In this document: one piece after another, positions 1 through 5,654 of the stretch
How positions within the stretch are numbered: position 1 is the stretch's first letter
Layout: the number at the start of each line of letters is the position of its first letter
NCBI GenBank assembly: GCA_937899145.1
Contig: CALBPW010000084.1
Span: forward strand, 1-5,677
Length of the DNA: 5,677 nt
Source: an uncultured Bacteroidota bacterium
GTDB taxonomy: Bacteria > Bacteroidota > Bacteroidia > Bacteroidales > SZUA-534
Direction of reading: 5' to 3'
Made by a program: the position numbers and the translations under genes
The notes under the pieces: generated by a model
The model's database searches: none
What the model was told of the DNA's origin: nothing
The model's input: only the letters and a program-made list of their open reading frames with translations

Positions 1-34
1 AATAATAACGAAAATAAGAACTAACTATAACAAA

Positions 35-367
35 ATGAGCAGTACAAACAAACCACGCGTTATCAAAGACTTTGATAAAATAAGCCTTGAAATGCAAGAA
101 CAAGTGAAAGCAATGTACCCGGAAGGGTTTAGTGCATACTTGGTTTCGTTCACCAACAAAGACGGAATGTTATGCAGCGGTTTACCTTTTGAAACCGAAG
201 ACCGCATGTATCTGCTTCGCATAAATAACGAAGATACCGGCAAAATTGATGACGATGACTTTTTTGACGACAACACAAAAGATGATTTTGATGATAACAT
301 CGATTTCAACTCGTTGTCGGAAGACGCTGAACCTGAAGATGAAGGCGCGTTGCCTGATGGATTTTAA
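35..367 (+). CDS. Hypothetical protein with acidic C-terminal tail (110 aa)
   Basis: I cannot assign a function. The protein has two parts. Residues 1-70 look like a small folded domain with mixed charge and a patterned hydrophobic stretch (AYLVSFTNKDG, then LPFETEDRMYLLRI). Residues 72-103 are extremely acidic, with 17 Asp/Glu in 32 positions interspersed with Phe, and the chain ends in ALPDGF. There is no signal peptide or membrane segment, so it should be cytoplasmic. The start is the ATG at 35; no strong Shine-Dalgarno precedes it, and only 34 bases of upstream sequence are present, so its promoter may lie outside the window. An intrinsic terminator follows 21 bases after the stop, so it ends its transcript and is separate from the phosphofructokinase gene. 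The folded-domain-plus-acidic-tail layout recalls the RNA polymerase delta subunit and nucleic-acid mimics, but I see no sequence homology to support that. It is likely a real gene, given the sensible start, the terminator and the coherent protein. Confidence 0.8.
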   Translation: MSSTNKPRVIKDFDKISLEMQEQVKAMYPEGFSAYLVSFTNKDGMLCSGLPFETEDRMYLLRINNEDTGKIDDDDFFDDNTKDDFDDNIDFNSLSEDAEPEDEGALPDGF

Positions 368-388
368 AAAAGTTACAAAGCAAATCAG

Positions 389-418
389 AAGTGACGGTTT
401 ATACCGTCATTTTTTTTT
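389..418 (+). terminator. Intrinsic terminator after the acidic small protein
   Basis: A perfect 7-bp stem, TGACGGT (392-398) with ACCGTCA (403-409), closes a TTAT loop. It can be extended by a G-U and two A-U pairs and is followed by nine T's (410-418). It lies 21 bases after the stop codon at 365-367 and isolates that gene from the next one. Confidence 0.9.
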
Positions 419-470
419 GTTTCTGATAATTGCTTCAATTTCAATGTCTTGCGCATTAAAACAATAATCT

Positions 471-484
471 TGATAACATTATCA
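471..484. promoter_or_regulatory. Palindrome upstream of the phosphofructokinase promoter
   Basis: TGATAA and TTATCA form a perfect 6-bp inverted repeat with a 2-base spacer. It sits where the -33 element of the downstream promoter would be expected (13 bases before the -7 box at 497), and no good TTTG -33 motif is present there. This is a possible operator or activator site; the arms are short, so chance is a real alternative. Confidence 0.35.
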
Positions 485-496
485 GCCGCCTTTTTG

Positions 497-504
497 TAAT
501 TTTG
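497..504 (+). promoter_or_regulatory. Bacteroidota-type -7 box for the phosphofructokinase gene
   Basis: TAATTTTG matches the Bacteroidota -7 consensus TAnnTTTG exactly. A transcript would start near 511, about 18 bases before the ATG at 529, a short AT-rich leader without a Shine-Dalgarno. The -33 element is not recognisable: the nearest TTG (470-472) is 24 bases upstream, longer than the usual 19-21. Confidence 0.55.
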
Positions 505-528
505 CACCGGTTACTCAATTTTATAACT

Positions 529-1854
529 ATGGAAAACAAAGATTTTTTGGTTGAATCGTTGGGGCGCGGCAATGTCGTTTCGCCTCTTGTTCAAGCTCTA
601 TCAACAACGGCTTACGATTTTATATCTGACAACGACAGAATTTTATACGACAACACACTTGCCAATTTTAAAAAATGCAGTTCGCAAAATGTTGAACCAC
701 TGACACTTGAAAAAGCAGGACCACGCGAACGCTTGTTTTTCGAACCGGCCAAAACAAAGGTAGGCATTGTTACTTGTGGTGGCCTCTGCCCGGGTCTTAA
801 CAACGTGATTCGCAGTCTTGTAAATCATTTGTATTACCGCTATGGTGTAAACCGAATTGTCGGTTTTAAATACGGATACGAAGGTTTGGTTCCAAAATAC
901 AACCACGAGGTAGTTGAACTCACTCCACAACTTGTCGATTATATCCATCAATCGGGTGGTACAATTTTGGGCTCGTCACGAGGCAATCAAGATGTGGTTC
1001 AAATAGTTGATACTCTTGATATTATGAATATCAACATTTTATTTTGTATTGGTGGCGACGGCACATTGCGCGGAGCTCATGCCATTCACGAGGAGATAGA
1101 ACGCCGCGGTTTGCGCATCTCAATTGCCGGTATCCCAAAAACAATCGATAACGATATTAACTTTATCGAACGCTCATTCGGCTTTGAAACAGCATTCTCA
1201 GTTGCTAACGACATCATAAACTCGGCACATAACGAGGCGAAAGGCGCGTACAACGGCATCGCTTTGCTAAAACTGATGGGACGCGATTCTGGCTTTATTG
1301 CAGCCAATGCAACGCTTTCAACGCAAGAGGTGAATTTTGTTTTGGTGCCCGAAATGAATTTCGATTTGTACGGACCATACGGATTTTTGAAATGTTTGCG
1401 CAAAAGGCTTGAGGCCAAACACCACGCTTTGATTGTGGTAGCTGAAGGCGCAGGGCAGAACTTCTTCGATATTAAAGAGCATGAAAAAGACGCTTCGGGA
1501 AATATTAAAAAGCAAGATATTGGCTTATTCTTAAAAGAAAAGATTACCGAGGAGTTTACGGCTAAAAATGTGCCATTCTCGCTTCGCTACATTGACCCCA
1601 GCTACATAATTCGCAGTGCGCCGGCTAACGCTAACGACAGTAAATTCTGTAACATATTGGCACAGAATGCGGTACACGCTGCTATGGCTGGTAAAACCGA
1701 TTTTGTGGTGGGATATTGGAAACATCAATTTACCATTGTGCCGATACCAATTGCTGTTGCCACTCGCAAAAAAATCGACCTAAATAGCGACCTTTGGTGG
1801 AATGTGCTTGAGGCAACTGGACAACCGCAATCGATGGTAAATCCTGCGAAATAA
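529..1854 (+). CDS. pfkA: 6-phosphofructokinase, plant/trypanosome-like clade (441 aa)
   Basis: Phosphorylates fructose 6-phosphate to fructose 1,6-bisphosphate, the committed step of glycolysis, in the cytoplasm. In order: an N-terminal extension of about 76 residues; the nucleotide-fold start KVGIVTCGGLCPGLN (77-91); GGTILGSSRG (143-152); the phosphoryl-donor loop GGDGT (175-179); the catalytic PKTIDND (203-209), with Asp207 the expected base; MGRDSGFIA (250-258); the sugar-phosphate Glu275 in VPE; VAEGAG (304-309); and YIDPSYIIR (354-362). At 441 residues it is far longer than E. coli PfkA (about 320) and fits the long clade that contains plant and trypanosome ATP enzymes. Gly178 favours ATP, whereas Lys204 is the residue typical of pyrophosphate-dependent enzymes; trypanosome ATP enzymes also combine the two. 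I therefore call it ATP-dependent, with pyrophosphate use not excluded. The ATG at 529 was chosen because an in-frame TTG at 502 falls inside the promoter -7 box. The gene is monocistronic, between two terminators. Confidence 0.93.
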   Translation: MENKDFLVESLGRGNVVSPLVQALSTTAYDFISDNDRILYDNTLANFKKCSSQNVEPLTLEKAGPRERLFFEPAKTKVGIVTCGGLCPGLNNVIRSLVNHLYYRYGVNRIVGFKYGYEGLVPKYNHEVVELTPQLVDYIHQSGGTILGSSRGNQDVVQIVDTLDIMNINILFCIGGDGTLRGAHAIHEEIERRGLRISIAGIPKTIDNDINFIERSFGFETAFSVANDIINSAHNEAKGAYNGIALLKLMGRDSGFIAANATLSTQEVNFVLVPEMNFDLYGPYGFLKCLRKRLEAKHHALIVVAEGAGQNFFDIKEHEKDASGNIKKQDIGLFLKEKITEEFTAKNVPFSLRYIDPSYIIRSAPANANDSKFCNILAQNAVHAAMAGKTDFVVGYWKHQFTIVPIPIAVATRKKIDLNSDLWWNVLEATGQPQSMVNPAK

Positions 1855-1915
1855 CTGTGTGTTGAAGATTAGGAGAAGCGGGTTTGTTAGTTTCAAACTT
1901 GAAATCCGCAGCAAT

Positions 1916-1951
1916 AAAAAAGCCCCAAATCAATTGATTTGAGGCTTTTTT
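1916..1951. terminator. Bidirectional terminator between convergent pfkA and nrdD
   Basis: A run of six A's and GCC (1916-1924) pairs with GGC and six T's (1943-1951) around the perfect 16-bp palindrome CAAATCAATTGATTTG (1926-1941). A single C/A mismatch (1925/1942) interrupts the stem. The A run on one side and T run on the other give a U tract in both directions. It lies about 60 bases past the pfkA stop and 25 bases past the nrdD stop, so it can serve both transcripts. Confidence 0.9.
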
Positions 1952-1976
1952 CTATAATAAACTAACAATCTAATTC

Positions 1977-3860
1977 TTAAGCATTTATGGCTTCTGCTTT
2001 TCCTGCTTTTGCGGTTTCGTTTACAATCTGATTTGCGGTAACTTGCTCTTGCTCGTAAACATTATCGGCTGCAGTGCGGTGCAACATCGATTTGTGATAG
2101 TAACGCAATTCGTGTTCAGCCTGACGTGCTGTACTGAAGTTAGATACACGTTTCAAGTAGCCAATCACACGTGTTCCGTAGTCGATGTTTGTTGAACCAC
2201 ATTTGCTGCATTTTTGCAAAGTGCGTTTGTCGATATGGTTGCACTCGTTGCAGATGGTTATTTTAATATTGAAGCAGAAGTAGTTGCAACCTGCTTTGGC
2301 AGTAGCTTCAAGTAGGCGTAAGAAACCTTCTTTCGATGGCGCTTCTTCAAGATTCAGGTGAAGTGCCGAACCTCCATCAAGGTATTGAATAATATCGCGG
2401 CCATGTAGGCTGATTTTATCCAAAATGTTGATTGTCGGGTCTTCAACAGGGTAGAAGTATGAGTTATAGCAGTCGCGAGGAACAAACAATCCGTCTTTCT
2501 TATCCCATTTCGCATTCTTAACACCCAGATTTTCAGCTGGTACAAATTCGGTATTGAACATGCAGCCATAAAGTTTTTTTGCTTCTTTGTTTACTTCGTA
2601 TATAACTTTTAGTTGTTTCGATACAAAATCTTTGTACTCTTGTGTGTTGCGAGCTGCAATGCCTTGACTTTCGGCTGCTTCAACCATTCCGTTGATGCCG
2701 ATTGTTGAGAATTGTTTGTTAAGCGAAATAAATCCGGCAGAGTAAACAGGAAGCAAGCCTGCTTCAACATATTGCTCAATGATTTTGCGGTAAGCAACTT
2801 GATATTTTATAATCTTCCAAATTTCAGTTCTAAGGTCGCGGCCTTGTTGAACAAGGCGGTTCATATTAAGAGTGATGACATTTACTGAACCTGTTGACAC
2901 GCCACCTGCGCCAAGTGAGTAGCTGAAAGTGTTGTCCGATAGTTCGTTGCGCAAGCGGCAGCACGATGCTAAACTGTCGGCATTTTCCGATTGGTAGATG
3001 AAGAATGAGTTTCCTTCGCTCAACTCTTGAGCTGCGTTGTTGGCAAAATCTTGGTCAACGGGTTTGCCGTCTTTAACAAGCATTGCTGCTGTTACAACAG
3101 GGAATGTAAGAATTGCTTTTGTGCGTTCTTTGTTGAACCAACGCATAAAGTGCCATTGCAGTTTGTTTAGTGTTTCCCAATTTGGAGTTGTCATATCGGG
3201 GAATACGAACGAGCCAAAAATGCTTTGGAAATATTCTTTATCGAAGATTGATATGTTCCAGAAAACTGACTGATAACCGCGCGCGGCTGCTGGCTGGTTA
3301 ACAGCGAAAACCACGTGTTGCAGGTGATTGTCAATTATGTAGCGATGTGTTTCAAGGTAGTTGTCGCCATAATCTTTGCGTGCAAAATAGTCGAAATACA
3401 TAAGAAATTCGACTGTCGCAAGCGCACCGGCAAATTGCGAGCTGATGGCAAATGTTAAATTGACAAACTCACCGCAAAAACTTTCAAGGTGTTTTGGCTT
3501 TTGGCTTTCGCCACCAAGTTTTGTAAGGCCGTCAAGCAAGAATGGGAACATGCTGATTGACACGCAATATGGTTTCAGCGAAGTTTCGTCGTGAACATAA
3601 ATTTCGTGAGTTTCAATTTGGCGGATATACTCGTTAGCCAAATCGTCGCCAAAAATTTCAGCGATTTTTTCTTTCACTAAGAATCTGTTCACTTGGATAT
3701 TGATATCCTTATTCAACTCTGCCTCCATAGTGGCAACGTTTTTCGATGTAACGTTGGCGTTGGCATCCATCTTCGAACCATCAGCTGCGTTGCTTGCGCT
3801 GATATAGTCCTTAATAAAATTTGCTTTCAACCTTAACTGGTCGTCAGTTAACCGCATCAT
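1977..3860 (-). CDS. nrdD: Anaerobic (class III) ribonucleoside-triphosphate reductase, no ATP-cone (627 aa)
   Basis: Reduces ribonucleotides to deoxyribonucleotides without oxygen, using a glycyl radical installed by NrdG. The radical glycine is Gly567 in TRVIGYL (563-569). The C-terminal zinc site is Cys537, Cys540, Cys551 and Cys554 (CNEC...CSKC). Cys99 in KPYCVSISMF matches the conserved N-terminal active-site cysteine, and Cys300/Cys301 (SCCRL) holds the thiyl position. Other family marks are YLDGGSALHLNLEE (493-506) and EFVPAENLG (438-446), the latter possibly the loop with the glutamate of formate-using enzymes. The conserved core begins near residue 35; the roughly 90-residue ATP-cone at the N-terminus of E. 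coli NrdD (712 aa) is absent, and the length is close to phage T4 NrdD (605 aa). About 60 residues follow Gly567, more than in E. coli or T4. Two adjacent ATGs exist (3860 and 3857); the second is better spaced from the AAGG in the nrdG stop region, so the protein may be 626 aa. It is the second gene of the nrdG-nrdD unit. Confidence 0.96.
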   Translation of the reverse strand: MMRLTDDQLRLKANFIKDYISASNAADGSKMDANANVTSKNVATMEAELNKDINIQVNRFLVKEKIAEIFGDDLANEYIRQIETHEIYVHDETSLKPYCVSISMFPFLLDGLTKLGGESQKPKHLESFCGEFVNLTFAISSQFAGALATVEFLMYFDYFARKDYGDNYLETHRYIIDNHLQHVVFAVNQPAAARGYQSVFWNISIFDKEYFQSIFGSFVFPDMTTPNWETLNKLQWHFMRWFNKERTKAILTFPVVTAAMLVKDGKPVDQDFANNAAQELSEGNSFFIYQSENADSLASCCRLRNELSDNTFSYSLGAGGVSTGSVNVITLNMNRLVQQGRDLRTEIWKIIKYQVAYRKIIEQYVEAGLLPVYSAGFISLNKQFSTIGINGMVEAAESQGIAARNTQEYKDFVSKQLKVIYEVNKEAKKLYGCMFNTEFVPAENLGVKNAKWDKKDGLFVPRDCYNSYFYPVEDPTINILDKISLHGRDIIQYLDGGSALHLNLEEAPSKEGFLRLLEATAKAGCNYFCFNIKITICNECNHIDKRTLQKCSKCGSTNIDYGTRVIGYLKRVSNFSTARQAEHELRYYHKSMLHRTAADNVYEQEQVTANQIVNETAKAGKAEAINA

Positions 3861-3867
3861 AGCCTTA
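3861..3867 (-). promoter_or_regulatory. Ribosome binding site for nrdD overlapping the nrdG stop
   Basis: Reading the minus strand, TAAGGCT joins the nrdG stop codon (TAA) to an AAGG Shine-Dalgarno-like core just before ATGATG. Spacing is 2 bases to the first ATG and 5 to the second, favouring the second as start. The overlap with the stop suggests that nrdD translation is coupled to nrdG. Confidence 0.5.
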
Positions 3868-4317
3868 CAATTTTTTAAGAAAGTGATTATTAATTAGTTT
3901 ATTAGTTTTTACTTCGACAAAGCGTTGGTTTGTAGTTGGGCTTTCAAGACCGCCGCGTGCGGCAATCCACGGGCCTGTTTTAACCCAAGTCAGGTTCGAT
4001 AATATCTCTGGCGAAACTTCTTCACGACCAGTATAAAGACAGGTAGCAAAACCTAACTCACGCGCTTTTGCAAGTTTTTGTGCCAACTCTTTAGCGTGCC
4101 ACTCACCACCCATAAATAGCACACAATTGGCATATCCTTTATATTGATTCAAGATGTTGAGGTAGCGCTCATCGGTTAGCAATTCGCCGTTTCCTTCTTT
4201 CCAAAGAAATGGTGAGTGGCAACCTTCGCAATGCAGCGGGCAGCCTGAAATCGAAAAGCAGATGCTAATCTGTCCCGGAACCTCTTGCAATACTATGTCA
4301 ACATCATGACAATACAT
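3865..4317 (-). CDS. nrdG: Anaerobic ribonucleotide reductase activating protein, radical SAM (150 aa)
   Basis: A radical S-adenosylmethionine enzyme that binds a [4Fe-4S] cluster, cleaves S-adenosylmethionine and generates the glycyl radical on NrdD. The cluster motif CxxxCxxC is Cys26, Cys30 and Cys33 (CPLHCEGC), the same positions as in E. coli NrdG. MGGEW (69-73) is the GGE-type motif that contacts S-adenosylmethionine, and LYTGREE (94-100) and the C-terminal GGLESPTTNQRFVEV (122-136) are typical of short activases of this family. The length, 150 residues, is normal (E. coli about 154), so there is no accessory domain. The ATG at 4317 was chosen because the conserved N-terminal region (VDIVLQEVPGQISICFSISGC) follows it directly. 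It is the promoter-proximal gene, with only 4 bases between its stop and the nrdD start. The gene order, nrdG before nrdD, is the reverse of E. coli. Confidence 0.95.
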   Translation of the reverse strand: MYCHDVDIVLQEVPGQISICFSISGCPLHCEGCHSPFLWKEGNGELLTDERYLNILNQYKGYANCVLFMGGEWHAKELAQKLAKARELGFATCLYTGREEVSPEILSNLTWVKTGPWIAARGGLESPTTNQRFVEVKTNKLINNHFLKKL

Positions 4318-4338
4318 TCGTTTTTACGCTTTTCTCGT

Positions 4339-4376
4339 GTACTTTTTAATCGGTTTTAGTCCGATTTTTATAGTAC
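4339..4376 (-). promoter_or_regulatory. Imperfect hairpin in the nrdG leader
   Basis: Two stem segments pair: GTACT (4339-4343) with AGTAC (4372-4376), and AATCGG (4348-4353) with CCGATT (4361-4366), separated by a T-rich internal loop and closed by a 7-base loop. It lies 22 bases upstream of the nrdG start and would be in its 5' leader if transcription begins near 4444. It could be an RNA structure affecting nrdG expression or a protein-binding site; no known riboswitch is recognised. Confidence 0.35.
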
Positions 4377-4450
4377 GTTGTTTTTAAAAAAGTTATGTTT
4401 TTTTTAAGGTGATCGACGTTGAACAACATTAATTATCCAACCTTCGTTAG

Positions 4451-4481
4451 CAAAGTTATTGACGAAATAATACGTGCGAAA
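4451..4481 (-). promoter_or_regulatory. Candidate promoter for nrdG-nrdD
   Basis: On the minus strand 4458-4451 reads TAACTTTG, an exact match to the Bacteroidota -7 consensus TAnnTTTG. Nineteen bases upstream, TTTC (4481-4478) is a 3-of-4 match to the -33 TTTG element. Transcription would start near 4444, giving a leader of about 127 bases. An identical TAACTTTG at 4511-4504 lacks a -33 partner at normal spacing. Confidence 0.45.
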
Positions 4482-4495
4482 GAGGTGCTTTTTCA

Positions 4496-4516
4496 GTTAA
4501 TAACAAAGTTATTAAC
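4496..4516. repeat. Perfect 9-bp inverted repeat, possible operator
   Basis: GTTAATAAC and GTTATTAAC are perfect reverse complements separated by AAA. The repeat is centred about 62 bases upstream of the predicted nrdG start of transcription, a typical activator position, and about 120 bases upstream of the predicted M13 gene transcript start. Its symmetry suggests a dimeric regulator. AT-richness makes chance palindromes more likely than usual. Confidence 0.45.
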
Positions 4517-4586
4517 AATTGTGTATTATTTTGATAATCAGTCAAATAACTAATATAAAATTTCGTAAACCACTATTATTCAAAAG

Positions 4587-4620
4587 TTTGTTGAAAACTG
4601 TTTATATGTTACTATATTTG
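4587..4620 (+). promoter_or_regulatory. Bacteroidota-type promoter of the M13 peptidase gene
   Basis: TATATTTG (4613-4620) is an exact TAnnTTTG -7 box. The -33 element is TTTGTTG (4587-4593); from its second TTG (4591-4593) the spacer is 19 bases, the normal distance. Transcription would start near 4627, about 18 bases before the ATG at 4645. This is the best complete promoter in the window and it also rules out a more upstream start for the gene. Confidence 0.7.
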
Positions 4621-4644
4621 AGGGCTAAAACAAAAAAATCAGAT

Positions 4645-5654
4645 ATGAAATTAACAATATTGAGTCTTGTAACGATGCTTTTATTTGCATCGTGCGGCGG
4701 TGATAAAAGGCAAGGGAATCTAAAATCGGGTGATATGGATTTGACAATTAATCCTGCCGAAGATTTTTATAAGTATGCCAACGGAAATTGGATTGCAAAC
4801 GCCAAAATGCCCGACGATAAAAGTCGATATTCAGTTTTCGATATTATTAACGATTTGAATCAGCAACAACTGCGTGAATTGTTTGAAAATTTGAGTTCGG
4901 AAAAGCAACCCGAAGGCTCAAATGCCGAAAAAATCGCAATGTTCTACAATAGCGGAATGGATACTATCGGTATTAATAAGGCAGGAGTGGAGCCGATTCG
5001 GTTTTTACTCGATACTATCAATAATATTCGGAATTTGAACGATTTGCAAGATGTGATTGCCTTGCTGCAATTTTATGGCATATCTGTCCCGTTTGGGGCT
5101 GATTGTGAAATTGATAGTAAAAATAGCACTATGAACGTGTTGACAATCAGTCAAGATGGATTAGGCTTGCCAACACGCGATTATTATTTAAGCAATGATT
5201 CTTATTTCGCCGGTATCCGCACGGCTTACCAACAACACATCTTCAATATGTTCGAATTGCTTGGGCAAGATAGTGTAACTGCGCGCAAATCAGCTGATTG
5301 TGTGTGTAAAATTGAGTGCGAATTGGCTCAAATATCAATGGATAAAGAGCAGATGCGCGACCCTTTTATTACCTATAATAAAATAGGTGTCAATCAACTT
5401 TCGGAGTTGACAGGGAGCATTGATTGGAGTCGCTTTTTTGAAAAACTCACAATTCCAGCACCTGAGTTTGTTATTGTTTGCCAACCCGATTTTATGCTTA
5501 ATCTTGATAAAATATTGCGTCAAACAAGTATAACTGATTGGGAAACCTATATTACATGGCATGTTGTTAGCAATTGCGCCGAATTTTTGAGCGCCGGTTT
5601 TGAGAGCGAGAATTTCGATTTTTATGGTCGCGTTTTGAGTGGAAAAATGCAACT
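4645..5654 (+). CDS. M13 family (neprilysin/PepO-like) metallopeptidase lipoprotein, 3'-truncated
   Basis: The N-terminal part of a zinc endopeptidase of family M13, which cleaves peptides outside the cytoplasm. Residues 1-16 are a lipoprotein signal (MKLTILSLVTMLLFAS) with lipobox FASC, so Cys17 is the predicted lipidated residue and the protein is membrane-anchored on the periplasmic or outer face. The residues after Cys17 (GGDKR) are not the acidic cluster typical of surface export, so a periplasm-facing location is my weak preference. Family marks of the M13 N-terminal domain are PAEDFYKYANGNWI (37-50), DKSRYSVFD (58-66), DGLGLPTRDYYL (171-182), RDPFITYN (238-245) and FDFYGRVLSGK (324-334). 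Genuine sequence stops after about 336 residues; full-length members have roughly 670-700. The zinc-binding HExxH and downstream catalytic residues are therefore missing because the contig ends, not because the gene is broken. The apparent ending DRKSVV-stop is encoded by adapter. The ATG at 4645 is set by the signal peptide and the promoter at 4587-4620. Confidence 0.92.

Larger units (their letters stand above)
4318..4644. other. Divergent intergenic region (327 bp) between nrdG and the M13 peptidase gene
   Basis: No coding sequence is credible here. The region is very AT-rich and holds a leader hairpin before nrdG, candidate -7 boxes for both directions, and a perfect inverted repeat; these are listed separately. 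I looked for NrdR boxes (paired 16-bp near-palindromes) and canonical FNR sites and found no convincing example. A T-rich tract (4381-4406) has no recognisable function. Confidence 0.7.

Noticed and set aside
246..467. Overlapping 73-residue plus-strand reading frame
   Set aside because: It runs out of frame through the acidic-tail gene and across its terminator, and the translation has no coherent domain.
502..528. In-frame TTG start extending the phosphofructokinase by nine residues
   Set aside because: The TTG lies inside the -7 box TAATTTTG, so it would not be transcribed; the ATG at 529 is the better start.
1086..1418. 110-residue minus-strand reading frame inside the phosphofructokinase gene
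   Set aside because: It is a shadow of a strongly conserved gene on the other strand.
4348..4369. Plus-strand intrinsic terminator (AATCGG/CCGATT stem followed by five T's)
   Set aside because: No plus-strand gene ends nearby; the stem is only 6 bp, and the position fits the nrdG leader better.
4530..4546. FNR-like site TTGATAATCAGTCAA upstream of the M13 gene
   Set aside because: The half-sites are spaced one base too far for TTGAT-N4-ATCAA, and in AT-rich DNA this is weak evidence.
4519..4644. 42-residue upstream extension of the M13 peptidase from a TTG
   Set aside because: It would bury the lipoprotein signal peptide, and the promoter -33 and -7 boxes lie inside the extension.
5335..5652. 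105-residue minus-strand reading frame
   Set aside because: It is antisense to the well-supported M13 peptidase coding region and has no recognisable protein features or start signals.
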